DNA of 45,962 nt from Methylobacterium sp. Leaf118. GTDB taxonomy: Bacteria > Pseudomonadota > Alphaproteobacteria > Rhizobiales > Beijerinckiaceae. Under the pieces are notes generated by a model that was not told where the DNA came from, did not search any database, and saw nothing but the letters and a program-made list of their open reading frames with translations. Location of the stretch: contig NZ_CAKLBV010000038.1 of the NCBI RefSeq assembly GCF_920984675.1, forward strand, positions 1 through 45,962, written 5' to 3'. Made by a program: the position numbers and the translations under genes. Positions 36,040-44,640 of this stretch are shown in pieces; positions within the stretch are counted from its first letter, which is position 1; every line of letters starts with the position of its first letter.

Positions 36040-37061
36040 GCGGGCCGAGGCTGCGACCCCGGGCCGAGCGGCGGCGGGTGCTCTTCGGGGGATTCGGCGC
36101 TCTGGCAGCGCTCGCCGCGGGGCCGGCGGCGTTCCGGGGCCTGGCCCGAGCGCGGGGCCGGCGCAGCGCGACCCGGGCCGGACTCGCGCTGGGCACGACC
36201 GTCGCGCTCACCCTCGTGAGCGACCGGCCGGAGGTTGTCGAGGCCGCCTTCCGCGACGCCTTCGCGGCGATCCGCGCCGTCGAGGCGGCGGGCAGCCTGT
36301 TCCGACCGGACAGCGCGCTGGCGCGCCTCAATCGCGACGGGCGACTCGAGGCCCCCGATCCGCTCCTGCGGACGATGCTGGGCTTCGGCCTCAGCCTGGC
36401 GCAGGCCAGCGGTGGGGCCTTCGATCCGACGGTCCAGCCGCTCTGGACGCTCTGGGCCGCAGCGAGCGCCCGCGGCGCGCGGCCGGACCCGCGCGCCCTC
36501 GCACAGGCGGTGGAGCGTGTCGATTGGCGCGGTGTCGTTCTCGAGGAGGATGGCGTCCGCCTCGCCCGCCCCGGCATGGGCGTGACTCTCAACGGGCTGA
36601 TCCAGGGTTTCGCCGCCGATCAGGCGATGGCGGCGCTCGCCCGGCACGGCATCGCCGACGCCTTCGTCGATACCGGCGAGTTCGGCGCGAGCGGCCGGCA
36701 TGCCGACGGACGACCCTGGCGGCTCGGCCTCCCGTCGCGGAACCCCGCCGAGGATGTCGCACGGGATCACAGGCAGGAACGGCCGCGGACTCTTGCGGCC
36801 GTCATCGACCCCTTCGCCGGGTTCGCGGCGACCTCCGGAGACGACGCCACCGTCTTCTCGCCCGACCGGCGCGATCACCACATCTTCGATCCTGTGACCG
36901 GGCGCTCGCCGACCGCGCTCTCGGCCGTGACCGTGATGGCCCCGAGCGGCCTTCTCGCCGATGGCCTTTCCACCGCGGCCTTCGTCATGGGGGAGGAGGC
37001 CGGCGCCGGGCTCGTGGCGGGGTTTCCCGATTGCTCCGTGCGCTTCACGCCCAAGGTCTGA
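36036..37061 (+). CDS. ApbE-like FAD:protein FMN transferase
   Basis: A protein of 341 residues. A twin-arginine-like N-terminus (RRRVLFGGFGALAALAAG) suggests export. The ApbE fold is shown by GLALGTTVALTLVS, FRPDSALARLNRDG, GAFDPTVQPLW, VTLNGLIQGFAADQ, FVDTGEFGASG, and the metal-site region FDPVTGRSP with LLADGLSTAAFVMG. It would attach FMN to Thr191 of the preceding NosR-like protein, whose stop codon it overlaps by four bases. The usual central GG of ApbE reads TGE here. Confidence 0.85.
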   Translation: MSGPRLRPRAERRRVLFGGFGALAALAAGPAAFRGLARARGRRSATRAGLALGTTVALTLVSDRPEVVEAAFRDAFAAIRAVEAAGSLFRPDSALARLNRDGRLEAPDPLLRTMLGFGLSLAQASGGAFDPTVQPLWTLWAAASARGARPDPRALAQAVERVDWRGVVLEEDGVRLARPGMGVTLNGLIQGFAADQAMAALARHGIADAFVDTGEFGASGRHADGRPWRLGLPSRNPAEDVARDHRQERPRTLAAVIDPFAGFAATSGDDATVFSPDRRDHHIFDPVTGRSPTALSAVTVMAPSGLLADGLSTAAFVMGEEAGAGLVAGFPDCSVRFTPKV

Positions 37062-37098
37062 TACGGGCTCCGCTTGATCAAAGCGGAGCCCGGATCAG
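37058..37098. terminator. Long hairpin behind the ApbE-like gene
   Basis: A 12-bp perfect stem (37064-37075 with 37081-37092) is extended after one mismatch by CTGAT/ATCAG (37058-37062 with 37094-37098), starting inside the stop codon region. No T-run. Confidence 0.55.
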
Positions 37099-37126
37099 GC
37101 AAGCCCGCGCGGCGTTTGAGCGACGC

Positions 37127-37163
37127 CCAAATCCGCCATCCCGAAGGGATCAACCGGATTTGG
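37127..37163. repeat. Nested inverted repeat (possible extragenic palindrome)
   Basis: An outer 9-bp stem (CCAAATCCG with CGGATTTGG) encloses an inner 5-bp stem (ATCCC with GGGAT). It lies between the ApbE-like gene and the convergent kinase gene, next to the hairpin above. The form resembles repetitive extragenic palindromes; copy number cannot be told from one window. Confidence 0.55.
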
Positions 37164-37189
37164 TCTGATCCGACCTCGTCAGGGCATCC

Positions 37190-38884
37190 TCAGGCGCAGC
37201 GCGCCGGTCGATCCTCGCCGCCGCCCGCCCATCGCTCGACCGCCGCCAGCAGTGCCTCCCGCTTGAACGGCTTGCCGACATGGCCCTGCATGCCGACCGC
37301 GAGGTACTCCGCCATCTGATGCGGCAGGACGTTGGCCGTCATCGCGACGATCGGCACCGCGGCCGCCGCCCCGCCCAGCGCGCGGATGCGGCGCGTGGCC
37401 GTCATGCCGTCCATGCCCGGCATCTGGATATCCATCAGGACGAGATCGTAGGGGGTCGCCGTCACGGCCTGGATCGCCTCGGCCCCGCTGGAGGCGACAT
37501 CGACGATGTGTCCGCCGAGCGCCAGGACGGCGCGGCCCATCTCCTGGTTCAGGAACACGTCCTCGACGAGCAGCACGCGGCAGGCCCGGCGTCGCGGGGG
37601 CGACGCCGGCGCGGCCGCAGGCACCGCCGCCGTGGCGGCCACCGGCAGGGGAACCAGGACCCGGAAGGTCGAGCCCTGACCCGGCTCGCTCTCTATCTCG
37701 ATCGTGCCGCCCATCAGCCCGATCAAGCGCTTCGAGATGGCGAGGCCAAGCCCGGTCCCACCGAATTCCCGCCCGATCGTGCCGTCCACCTGGCTGAAGC
37801 GCTCGAACAGGAGATGCCGCTTGGCGGCCGGGATGCCGATGCCGGTGTCGCGCACGGCGAGGCTCAGCGCGGCGACGGGCCCGGCGGCGTCCTCCGCCGC
37901 GAGCGTGAGCGTGACCCCGCCCCGTCGCGTGAACTTCACGGCGTTGTTGAGCAGGTTGAGCAGCACTTGGCGCAGGCGGTCGCGATCGCCGACGACGGTC
38001 TCCGGCAGATCGGCCGCCATCTCGAGGGCGAGGTAGAGACCCTTCTGGGCCGCGCCGGCCCGGACGATCTCGGTCGCCTCCTCCACCAGGGCCAGCAGCG
38101 GGAAGGGAACCGGCGCGAGTTCGATTTGGCCCGCCTCGACCCGCGAGAAGTCCAGGATGTCGTTGACGATGGTGAGAAGCGCCGAGCCCGCCGAGCGAAC
38201 CCGCTCGGCATGCAGGCGCGAGGGGTGACCGAGGGTCGGATCGTCGAGCAGGAGGTCGGTATAGCCGAGCAGGCCGCTCAGCGGCGTTCGGATCTCGTGG
38301 CTCATGGTGGCCAGGAATTCGGATTTCGCCCGGCTCGCCGCCTCGGCCTGGATCCGCGCCGCCTCGAGCTCCTGGGTGCGCTCGGAAACCCGATCGGCCT
38401 GCGCTTCGTAGAGGCGCAGATGCGCGACGATCACCGTCGCGAGATCCCTAAGCCGGGCCCGCTCCTCGGCGCCGAACCGGCGCGGCTCGTGATCCATGAG
38501 GCACAGGGTGCCGACTCGAAGGCCCGGCCGCAGGGTGAGGGCTGCCCCGGCGTAGAAGCGGATATGCGGCTCTCCCGTGACCAGCGGGTTTTGGGCGAAG
38601 AGCGGATCGGCCTGGGTGTCCTCGATGACGAGGCCGTCCTCGGAGAGGATCGCGTGGGCGCAGAAGGCCACCGCCCGGGGGGCGCCCGCGGCCTCGATCC
38701 CGCACTTCGCCTTGAACCAGACCTCCTCCGCATCGATCAGGGTGACGGTCGCGACCGGCACATCGAACAGGGCCGTCGCGGTGCGGCAGACCGCATTGAA
38801 ATGCGGCTCCGGTTCGGTCCCGAGAATGCAGAGCCCCCGGAGATAGGCGAGCCGCTCCGGTTCGTTCGGGGGAAGGGGGACCAT
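37190..38884 (-). CDS. Hybrid histidine kinase: GAF, HisKA, HATPase and receiver
   Basis: A cytoplasmic sensor of 564 residues without transmembrane segments. An N-terminal GAF domain (about 20-160; [21 protein letters not shown]) is followed by a coiled segment, the HisKA box MSHEIRTPL with His196, an ATPase domain ([28 protein letters not shown]) and a C-terminal receiver with Asp485 ([11 protein letters not shown]). ATG 38884 starts [16 protein letters not shown]; longer frames lack homology. It converges with the NosR-like/ApbE operon, so a regulatory link is possible but unproved. Confidence 0.9.
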   Translation of the reverse strand: MVPLPPNEPERLAYLRGLCILGTEPEPHFNAVCRTATALFDVPVATVTLIDAEEVWFKAKCGIEAAGAPRAVAFCAHAILSEDGLVIEDTQADPLFAQNPLVTGEPHIRFYAGAALTLRPGLRVGTLCLMDHEPRRFGAEERARLRDLATVIVAHLRLYEAQADRVSERTQELEAARIQAEAASRAKSEFLATMSHEIRTPLSGLLGYTDLLLDDPTLGHPSRLHAERVRSAGSALLTIVNDILDFSRVEAGQIELAPVPFPLLALVEEATEIVRAGAAQKGLYLALEMAADLPETVVGDRDRLRQVLLNLLNNAVKFTRRGGVTLTLAAEDAAGPVAALSLAVRDTGIGIPAAKRHLLFERFSQVDGTIGREFGGTGLGLAISKRLIGLMGGTIEIESEPGQGSTFRVLVPLPVAATAAVPAAAPASPPRRRACRVLLVEDVFLNQEMGRAVLALGGHIVDVASSGAEAIQAVTATPYDLVLMDIQMPGMDGMTATRRIRALGGAAAAVPIVAMTANVLPHQMAEYLAVGMQGHVGKPFKREALLAAVERWAGGGEDRPARCA

Positions 38885-39126
38885 GTCGACGTGCCTCGTA
38901 GGCTTTCCTCCCCAGGGAGCGCCCGCAGCCGACACTCTCCTGCCGACGCGACAGGTTCTCACCCTTGCGTTGAAGCCGTTCTAAGGCCGCTTACGCGCCT
39001 CATAAATCGCGGCTTCCGGAAAGGTCCTTCGCACCCTGCGTCAGGTCGCTGCAGCAACCGCGGCTTGATGCGCGAGAACGCTGGCAGCAGGTTCGAGGTT
39101 TGGCGCGATCGGAAAGGGGCTGACCG

Positions 39127-39390
39127 ATGGATGTTTCCGACTGGCTGCCCCTCCTGGCCTTCCTGGCGCCGATTCCGCCGATCCGGCCGGAGCCGTCGCG
39201 GCGCGTCCCGGACTGGTTTCCGGCCTTCATCATGGGAGCGACCGTGTTCCTCATGGTCGCTCCCATGATCGCGATCTGGGGCTTTCACCGTCCGGAGAAG
39301 CCGTTCCGCGCCGCCTGCGAGGCGTCCGGTGGGCAGGTCGTGCCGGCCTCTTTGGCGGGGGATGGGAAGCCGCGCTGCCGCCACCGGTGA
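39127..39390 (+). CDS. Small single-span membrane protein
   Basis: A protein of 87 residues. A hydrophobic N-terminal part (WLPLLAFLAPIPPI) and a transmembrane segment (FIMGATVFLMVAPMIAIWGF) are followed by a tail with two Cys (ACEASGG and KPRCRHR). No family recognised. AAAGGGG precedes the ATG, and a strong terminator follows 45 bases past the stop, both supporting a real gene. The coding part contains a 15-bp inverted repeat. Confidence 0.6.
   Translation: MDVSDWLPLLAFLAPIPPIRPEPSRRVPDWFPAFIMGATVFLMVAPMIAIWGFHRPEKPFRAACEASGGQVVPASLAGDGKPRCRHR
39229..39269. repeat. 15-bp perfect inverted repeat inside the small membrane ORF
   Basis: ATCATGGGAGCGACC at 39229-39243 pairs with 39255-39269 across an 11-base loop. 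It codes for the middle of the transmembrane segment. It could form a strong mRNA hairpin. Confidence 0.9.
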
Positions 39391-39435
39391 GCGGTACGGA
39401 CGCGGGACGCAGTCTTCACGGCGTCGAAACGCACA

Positions 39436-39481
39436 TCGCCCCCGCCAAGCCCATGACGGCGCGGCGAGGGCGACCTTTTTT
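39436..39481 (+). terminator. Rho-independent terminator of the small membrane ORF
   Basis: An 11-bp stem with one mismatch (39436-39446 with 39463-39473) followed by CC and six T. Confidence 0.85.
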
Positions 39482-39496
39482 GGGTAGCGACGGGCT

Positions 39497-39513
39497 CCGG
39501 GTCCAGGACCCGG
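39497..39513. repeat. 17-bp palindrome downstream of shc
   Basis: CCGGGTCC, one base, GGACCCGG. It lies about 50 bases past the stop of the minus-strand shc gene and may help end that transcript; no T-run follows on the minus strand. Confidence 0.5.
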
Positions 39514-39562
39514 TCTCACACCCGGCATCCGGCGGGCGAAAGCCGACCCGCCGTCGCGGGAG

Positions 39563-41602
39563 TTACATGCCGAACTGCACCTGTCGGCTGTTGCCCTGCT
39601 TGAGATTGCGGAAGCGCGCCATCGCCCAGAGGGGGAAGAACTTCGGGTAGCCGTGGTAGCGGAGGTAGAACACCCGCGGGAAGCCGGTCGCGGTGTAGCG
39701 CTCCTCGTTCCACAGGCCGTCCTGCTCCTGCGTGCGCAGCAGGTAGTTGACGCCGCGGGCCACCGCCGGATCGTCCACCTCGCCCACCGCCATGAGGGCG
39801 AGCAGGGCCCAGGCGGTCTGAGAGGCGGTCGAGTAGCCGGGCTCGAATTCCGGATTAAGCTTGTAGGACGAGGCGTCCTCGCCCCAGCCGCCATCCGGGT
39901 TCTGGATCCGGATCAGCCAGGCCACGGCCTTGCGGATCTCCGGCGAGTCCGGATCGACGCCCGCCGCGTTCAGCGCACAGAGCACCGACCACGTGCCGTA
40001 GATGAAGTTCATGCCCCAGCGGCCGTACCAGCTCCCGTCCTTCTCCTGGTCGTTCAGCAGGTAGGTGACGCCGCGGTCGAGGGCCCGGCTGGTGGCGCGG
40101 GTCTCGCCGAGCTGGGACAGCATCGAGACGACGCGGGCGGTCACGTCGGCCGTCGGCGGATCGAGCAGCGCGCCGTGATCCGAGAACGGGATGTGATTGA
40201 GGTAATGGTGGTTGTTGTCGGCGTCGAAGGCCGCCCAGCCGCCATCGGCGCTCTGGAGACCCTCGACCCATTCCCGGGCGCGGGCGATGGCGGTCGAGTA
40301 GTCCGGCATGCCGCTCACCAGCCCGTGCTGGCGCATGGCGCGGTCCATCGCCATCACGACGACGGCGGTGTCGTCGAGGTCGGGATAATGCGGATTGGCG
40401 TACTGGAACGCCCAGCCGCCCGGGCGCACGTTCGGCTTGGTCGCCGCCCAGTCGCCCTTGATGTCGAGGATCTGCAGGGGCTTCAGCCAGTCGAGGCCGG
40501 CGCGGGCATTGGCCTCGGCCTGCGCGCCGCCGGTCTCCAGCATGGCGTGGCTGGTCAGCGCCGTGTCCCAGACCGGCGAGAGGCAGGGCTGGACATAGGC
40601 CTCGTGGTCCTTCTCGGCCACGAGCTTCTCGATCGCCTCCAGGGCGATCTTCACCTGCGGGTGGTCGGACGGGTAGCCCAAAACCTCGTACATGATCACC
40701 GAATTGACCATGGCCGGGAAGATCGCGCCGAGCCCGTCCTCGCCGTTCAGGCGCTCGGACACCCAGGCCACCGCCTTGTCGATAGCGCGCTTGCGCGGCG
40801 TCTTGGGGAAATGGTCCTGCGTCTTCTGGAGCACCCGGTCGATGGCGCCGAAGATCGGCGTCCAGGGCCAGGTCGCATGGGGCGAGGCCGCCCAGGTCAG
40901 CACCGATTCGGGGGGCGTCACGAACAGTTCGGCCACGCCGATCCCGCGCGGGTTCTTCGCCCGCGGCTTCTTGGCCTGGATCACGAACAGCGGCACCATG
41001 GTGCAGCGCGCCCAATAGGACACCTTGTCGAGGTGGAACGGGAACCACTTCGGCAGGTGCATGACCTCGACCGGCATCACCGGCACCGCCGTCCACGGCA
41101 CTTCGCCGTAGAGCGCGAGCTGGATGCGGGTGAAGACGTTGGCGTTCGCCGCCCCGCCCCGCTGGAGGATCGCCTTGCGGGCCGCGCGCATATGCGGCGC
41201 CTCGATGTCGTCGCCGATCATCTTGAGGGCGAAATAGGCCTTCACCGTCGCGCTGATGTCGAACGGGCCGTCATGCACCAGCGCCCAGCCGCCATGCGCC
41301 TTGGATTGCGTGCGGCGCAGGTAATTGCCGATCTTCGCCTCGAGCCCGGGGCGCGGCGCGCTCCCGCGGAACTGGTGGAACAGGATGTATTCGGAGGGGA
41401 TCGTCGCGTCCGCCTCCAACTCGAAGCAGATGTGACCATCGGCCTGCGTCATCGCCGTGAGCGCGCGGGCAGCATCCTGCACGCCGCGCTCCACGTCGGC
41501 GAGAGAGACGTCGCGCGTCTTCGGACGGTGCAACTGCTCGATCTTGCCTGCGGCCTCGCGCATCGCCGTCGCCTCTTCGGACTGTCGTGATGCCGTCGTC
41601 AT
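39563..41602 (-). CDS. shc: Squalene-hopene cyclase
   Basis: It cyclises squalene to hopene at the membrane, giving the hopanoid skeleton. The 679 residues show repeated QW motifs (such as QDGLWNEERY and QSADGGWAAFD) and the catalytic DxDD motif at residues 408-411 (DLDDTAVVV). ATG 41602 was chosen for MTTASRQSEEATAM; the frame is open far upstream but overlaps hpnE. It follows hpnE by four bases and is the last gene of the operon. Confidence 0.96.
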   Translation of the reverse strand: MTTASRQSEEATAMREAAGKIEQLHRPKTRDVSLADVERGVQDAARALTAMTQADGHICFELEADATIPSEYILFHQFRGSAPRPGLEAKIGNYLRRTQSKAHGGWALVHDGPFDISATVKAYFALKMIGDDIEAPHMRAARKAILQRGGAANANVFTRIQLALYGEVPWTAVPVMPVEVMHLPKWFPFHLDKVSYWARCTMVPLFVIQAKKPRAKNPRGIGVAELFVTPPESVLTWAASPHATWPWTPIFGAIDRVLQKTQDHFPKTPRKRAIDKAVAWVSERLNGEDGLGAIFPAMVNSVIMYEVLGYPSDHPQVKIALEAIEKLVAEKDHEAYVQPCLSPVWDTALTSHAMLETGGAQAEANARAGLDWLKPLQILDIKGDWAATKPNVRPGGWAFQYANPHYPDLDDTAVVVMAMDRAMRQHGLVSGMPDYSTAIARAREWVEGLQSADGGWAAFDADNNHHYLNHIPFSDHGALLDPPTADVTARVVSMLSQLGETRATSRALDRGVTYLLNDQEKDGSWYGRWGMNFIYGTWSVLCALNAAGVDPDSPEIRKAVAWLIRIQNPDGGWGEDASSYKLNPEFEPGYSTASQTAWALLALMAVGEVDDPAVARGVNYLLRTQEQDGLWNEERYTATGFPRVFYLRYHGYPKFFPLWAMARFRNLKQGNSRQVQFGM

Positions 41603-41606
41603 TGCT

Positions 41607-42908
41607 TCAAGCAACTCCCTGTGCCTGTGCCCGCCCGCACATCCCGCTCCGGGATAGTGCCTGCGCGGCGTTGGTGCCCGAGCGGATCGCCCCCTCGATG
41701 GTCGAGGGCAGACCCGTTTCCGTCCAGTCTCCCGCCAGAACGAGGTTCGAGAAGCGCGTTGCAACGCCGGGACGTCGCGCAGCCTCCGCCGGCGTGGCGG
41801 CGAAGGTCGCACGCTTCTCCTTGACGATCTGCCAGCTAGGCAATTCTCGTGCAAGGCCGTTGAGTTCCGCGATCTCGTTCCAGATCCGCCGCGCCAGATC
41901 CTCCCGCCCCGCATCGAGCAGATGGTCGGCCGCGCTGATGGTCACGGAGAACCGGTCCGGATAGGCGAACAGCCATTCGCTGAGGCCGCCGACGACGCCG
42001 AGCAGCAGGGGCGCGGTCTCGGGCGGGCGGACCGCGAAATGTGCGTTGACGATCGAGCGGAACGCCTGCGGCGCCGGTGTGCCGGGCAGCACCTCGGCGG
42101 CGACCCAGGGCGGCAGGGCCAGCACCACGGCGTCGTCCGGACCGATCGCGGTCGGCTCGTCGGTGAAGTCGAGGCGCTCGATTCGGTCGGGGCCGAGGGC
42201 GAGGCCGCGCAGACGGCGTCCGTAGCGGATCTCCGCGCCGCGCTCGGCGAGGAAGCGCAGCGCCGGATCGACGAAGGCCGCCGAGAGGCCCTCCACCGCC
42301 ACGAGCGGCCGGCAGGCGCGCCCCCCCGCGCCGAGGGTCTCGCGCAGGATCGTGGCGGCGAGGCCCACGTCGCTCTCCCGCGGGTCGGTGTTGAGCGCAG
42401 CGACCAGAACCGGGTGCCAGAGCCGCTCGTAGAGCGGACCCTCGCAGGACATCCGCTCGCCGATCGTGCCGCTCCGGCCCGGCGGATTGCCGGAGGCCGC
42501 CATCATCAGGGAGAGCGGGGCGAGGTAGTCGCGGGCGCGCGTCCCGGGAACGCGGCGGCCGGCCGCGAGAACCCACCACGGCAGGCGTCCGGCATTGGGT
42601 CGCAGGGTCCAGCGCTCGCCCGTGCGCAGATCCGCGAAGGGGAAGGCCGCCTCGTCCGGGCCGCTCAGGGCATCGGACGGCGCACCGACCCGCTGCAGGA
42701 AATCCAGGGAGGCGTGGTTGCCCGACAGGAGCAGGTGGTTGCCGTTGTCGATCGTCAGCCCGAGGGCCGGATCGTAGTAGGAGCGGCAGCGCCCGCCCGC
42801 CTGCTTGGCCGCCTCGTGCAGCACCACGCGACTCCCGGACTCGGCGAGCGAGACCGCAGCCGAGAGGCCGGCGAGGCCGGCGCCGACGACGTGCACCGTT
42901 CCCGTCAT
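41607..42908 (-). CDS. hpnE: Hydroxysqualene dehydroxylase HpnE
   Basis: A flavin amine-oxidase-like enzyme of 433 residues that reduces hydroxysqualene to squalene. The N-terminal FAD motif is VHVVGAGLAGLSAAVSLAES with GGRCRSYYDP; the C-terminal FAD segment is LVLAGDWTETGLPSTIEGA. The ATG at 42908 overlaps the hpnD stop codon by one base. Confidence 0.93.
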   Translation of the reverse strand: MTGTVHVVGAGLAGLSAAVSLAESGSRVVLHEAAKQAGGRCRSYYDPALGLTIDNGNHLLLSGNHASLDFLQRVGAPSDALSGPDEAAFPFADLRTGERWTLRPNAGRLPWWVLAAGRRVPGTRARDYLAPLSLMMAASGNPPGRSGTIGERMSCEGPLYERLWHPVLVAALNTDPRESDVGLAATILRETLGAGGRACRPLVAVEGLSAAFVDPALRFLAERGAEIRYGRRLRGLALGPDRIERLDFTDEPTAIGPDDAVVLALPPWVAAEVLPGTPAPQAFRSIVNAHFAVRPPETAPLLLGVVGGLSEWLFAYPDRFSVTISAADHLLDAGREDLARRIWNEIAELNGLARELPSWQIVKEKRATFAATPAEAARRPGVATRFSNLVLAGDWTETGLPSTIEGAIRSGTNAAQALSRSGMCGRAQAQGVA

Positions 42909-43756
42909 CACAGGATTCCGTGGCGGAGGGCGACGCGGAGGAGAGCGAGCTTGCCGGGCTTGACCCGCGCCCGCGGCGGCGCCCATCCGCGCCGCACCAC
43001 GGCGTCGAGGTAGAGCCGGTAGGCCGCCGCCATCAGTCGGGCCGCCTTGGTGGCACGGCGCGGGCTGCGCTCGATGATCGCCCAGGACTGGCGGTAATGC
43101 GCCTCGGCTTCCGCCGCGACCGCCGCGCAGACCTCGCCGAGGCGGGGATGGGCCAGCGCGCTCTCCGGCGTCGGGGTCATCAGGCCGATCCGGTGGAACT
43201 TCTCCATCGGCAGGTAGAGGCGCCCGCGGGCCGCGTCCTCGTCGATGTCGCGCAGGATGTTGGTGAGCTGGAGCGCCCGCCCCTGGTGCCACGCGAGCCG
43301 GATGCCCGCCTCCTCCGGCATGCCGAAGATGCGCACCGAGAGCCGCCCGACGGCGCTCGCGACCCGGTCGCAGTAGAGATCCAGCGTCGCCTCGCTCGGC
43401 GCGACGATGTCCTCGGCCGCGTCCATCGCCATGCCGTCGATGACGGCGATGAAATCCTCCCGCTTCAGACCGAAGCGGCGCACCGGCTCGACCAGCGGGC
43501 GCACCCGGGGCGGCGGATCGCCCGCGTAGAGCGCGTCGATATCCGCGCGCCAGCCGTCGAGCTCGGCCGCCCGCAGATCGCGGGGGCCGCCGTCATCGGC
43601 CACGTCGTCGACCGACCGGCAGAAGGCGTAGACGGCGTACATCGCCTCGCGCCGCTCCTTCGGGAGCAGCCGCATGGCCGTATAGAAGGACGAGCCCGCC
43701 GCCGGCAGTGCGGGCGCCCCCTCCTCCGCCGTCAGCGGAGCCGCGGTCGCGCTCAT
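42908..43756 (-). CDS. hpnD: Presqualene diphosphate synthase HpnD
   Basis: It joins two farnesyl diphosphates to presqualene diphosphate. The 282-residue all-helical prenyl synthase has the two Asp-rich motifs CRSVDDVADD and NILRDIDEDAARGRLYLP, and YCDRVASAVG. ATG 43756 overlaps the hpnC stop (ATGA). Confidence 0.93.
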   Translation of the reverse strand: MSATAAPLTAEEGAPALPAAGSSFYTAMRLLPKERREAMYAVYAFCRSVDDVADDGGPRDLRAAELDGWRADIDALYAGDPPPRVRPLVEPVRRFGLKREDFIAVIDGMAMDAAEDIVAPSEATLDLYCDRVASAVGRLSVRIFGMPEEAGIRLAWHQGRALQLTNILRDIDEDAARGRLYLPMEKFHRIGLMTPTPESALAHPRLGEVCAAVAAEAEAHYRQSWAIIERSPRRATKAARLMAAAYRLYLDAVVRRGWAPPRARVKPGKLALLRVALRHGIL

Positions 43757-44640
43757 GGATGGGCTCTCCGAGGGGTTTTGGCCCGGAACGGGCGGCGCAC
43801 CAGCGTCGCCGCGATGCCGCCGAGGGCGGTCAGGGCGAAGCCGGCCTTGCCATGATGAACCTTTTCCGACAACGGATCGCGGGTCAGCAGGCCCCGGGTC
43901 AGCACGACCGCCAGGCGATGGATCGCAGCGATTTCCAGGCTCAGGCGGAGATCGTCGATGAGACCCGGCAGCGGCGCGCCTTCCTCCAGCAGGGCGAGCG
44001 TCCGCTCGGCGAGTTCGCGGATCACGGCGCGCAGCGCCGGCGTCGCCTGAGCGGCGCCCAGCATCGCCACGTCGGCGCCGTGCCGCTCCATCACGTCCAA
44101 GGGAAGGTAGACCCGATCGAGATCGCGGAAATCCTTGCCGCAATCCTGGAGATGGTTGAGCACCTGGAGCGCGGCGCAGATCGCGTCGGAGGTCGGGTAG
44201 ACCCGCGCCGGGTCCTCGCCGTGCACGTCGAGAACGAAGCGTCCGACCGGCATGGCCGAGTAGCGGCAATAGTGGAGCAGCTCGTCCCAATCGGCGTAGC
44301 GGGACTTGCGTGCGTCCATGCGGAAGGCGTCGAGCAGTTCGAGCGCGTGCGTCGGCGGCTGGCCATGGGCGGCCAGTTCCCGCTTCAACGGCTCGACCGA
44401 GGGGTCGGAGCCGCCCTTGCCGGTCAGGGCGTCGGCCAGCGCGTCGAGCATCGCGATCTTGCGCTCGGGGCTCAGGCCGGCATGGTCGGCGACGTCGTCG
44501 CCCGCCCGCACGTAGTTGTAGAACGCGAGGATCGCGCCGCGGTAGCGGGGATGGATCAGGTGCGAGGCGACGGGGAAGTTCTCGTCGTGCTGGCCCTTGC
44601 CGGTGCGGGCGTCGGTCGCGGTCTGAAGCGCGGCGCTCAT
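43753..44640 (-). CDS. hpnC: Hydroxysqualene synthase HpnC
   Basis: It converts presqualene diphosphate to hydroxysqualene. The 295-residue squalene-synthase-like protein has FYNYVRAGDDVADHAG, YCRYSAMPVGRFVLDVHG and NHLQDCGKDFRDLDRVYLP. It differs from HpnD in these motifs. ATG 44640 overlaps the hpnA stop codon (ATGA). Confidence 0.93.
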   Translation of the reverse strand: MSAALQTATDARTGKGQHDENFPVASHLIHPRYRGAILAFYNYVRAGDDVADHAGLSPERKIAMLDALADALTGKGGSDPSVEPLKRELAAHGQPPTHALELLDAFRMDARKSRYADWDELLHYCRYSAMPVGRFVLDVHGEDPARVYPTSDAICAALQVLNHLQDCGKDFRDLDRVYLPLDVMERHGADVAMLGAAQATPALRAVIRELAERTLALLEEGAPLPGLIDDLRLSLEIAAIHRLAVVLTRGLLTRDPLSEKVHHGKAGFALTALGGIAATLVRRPFRAKTPRRAHP

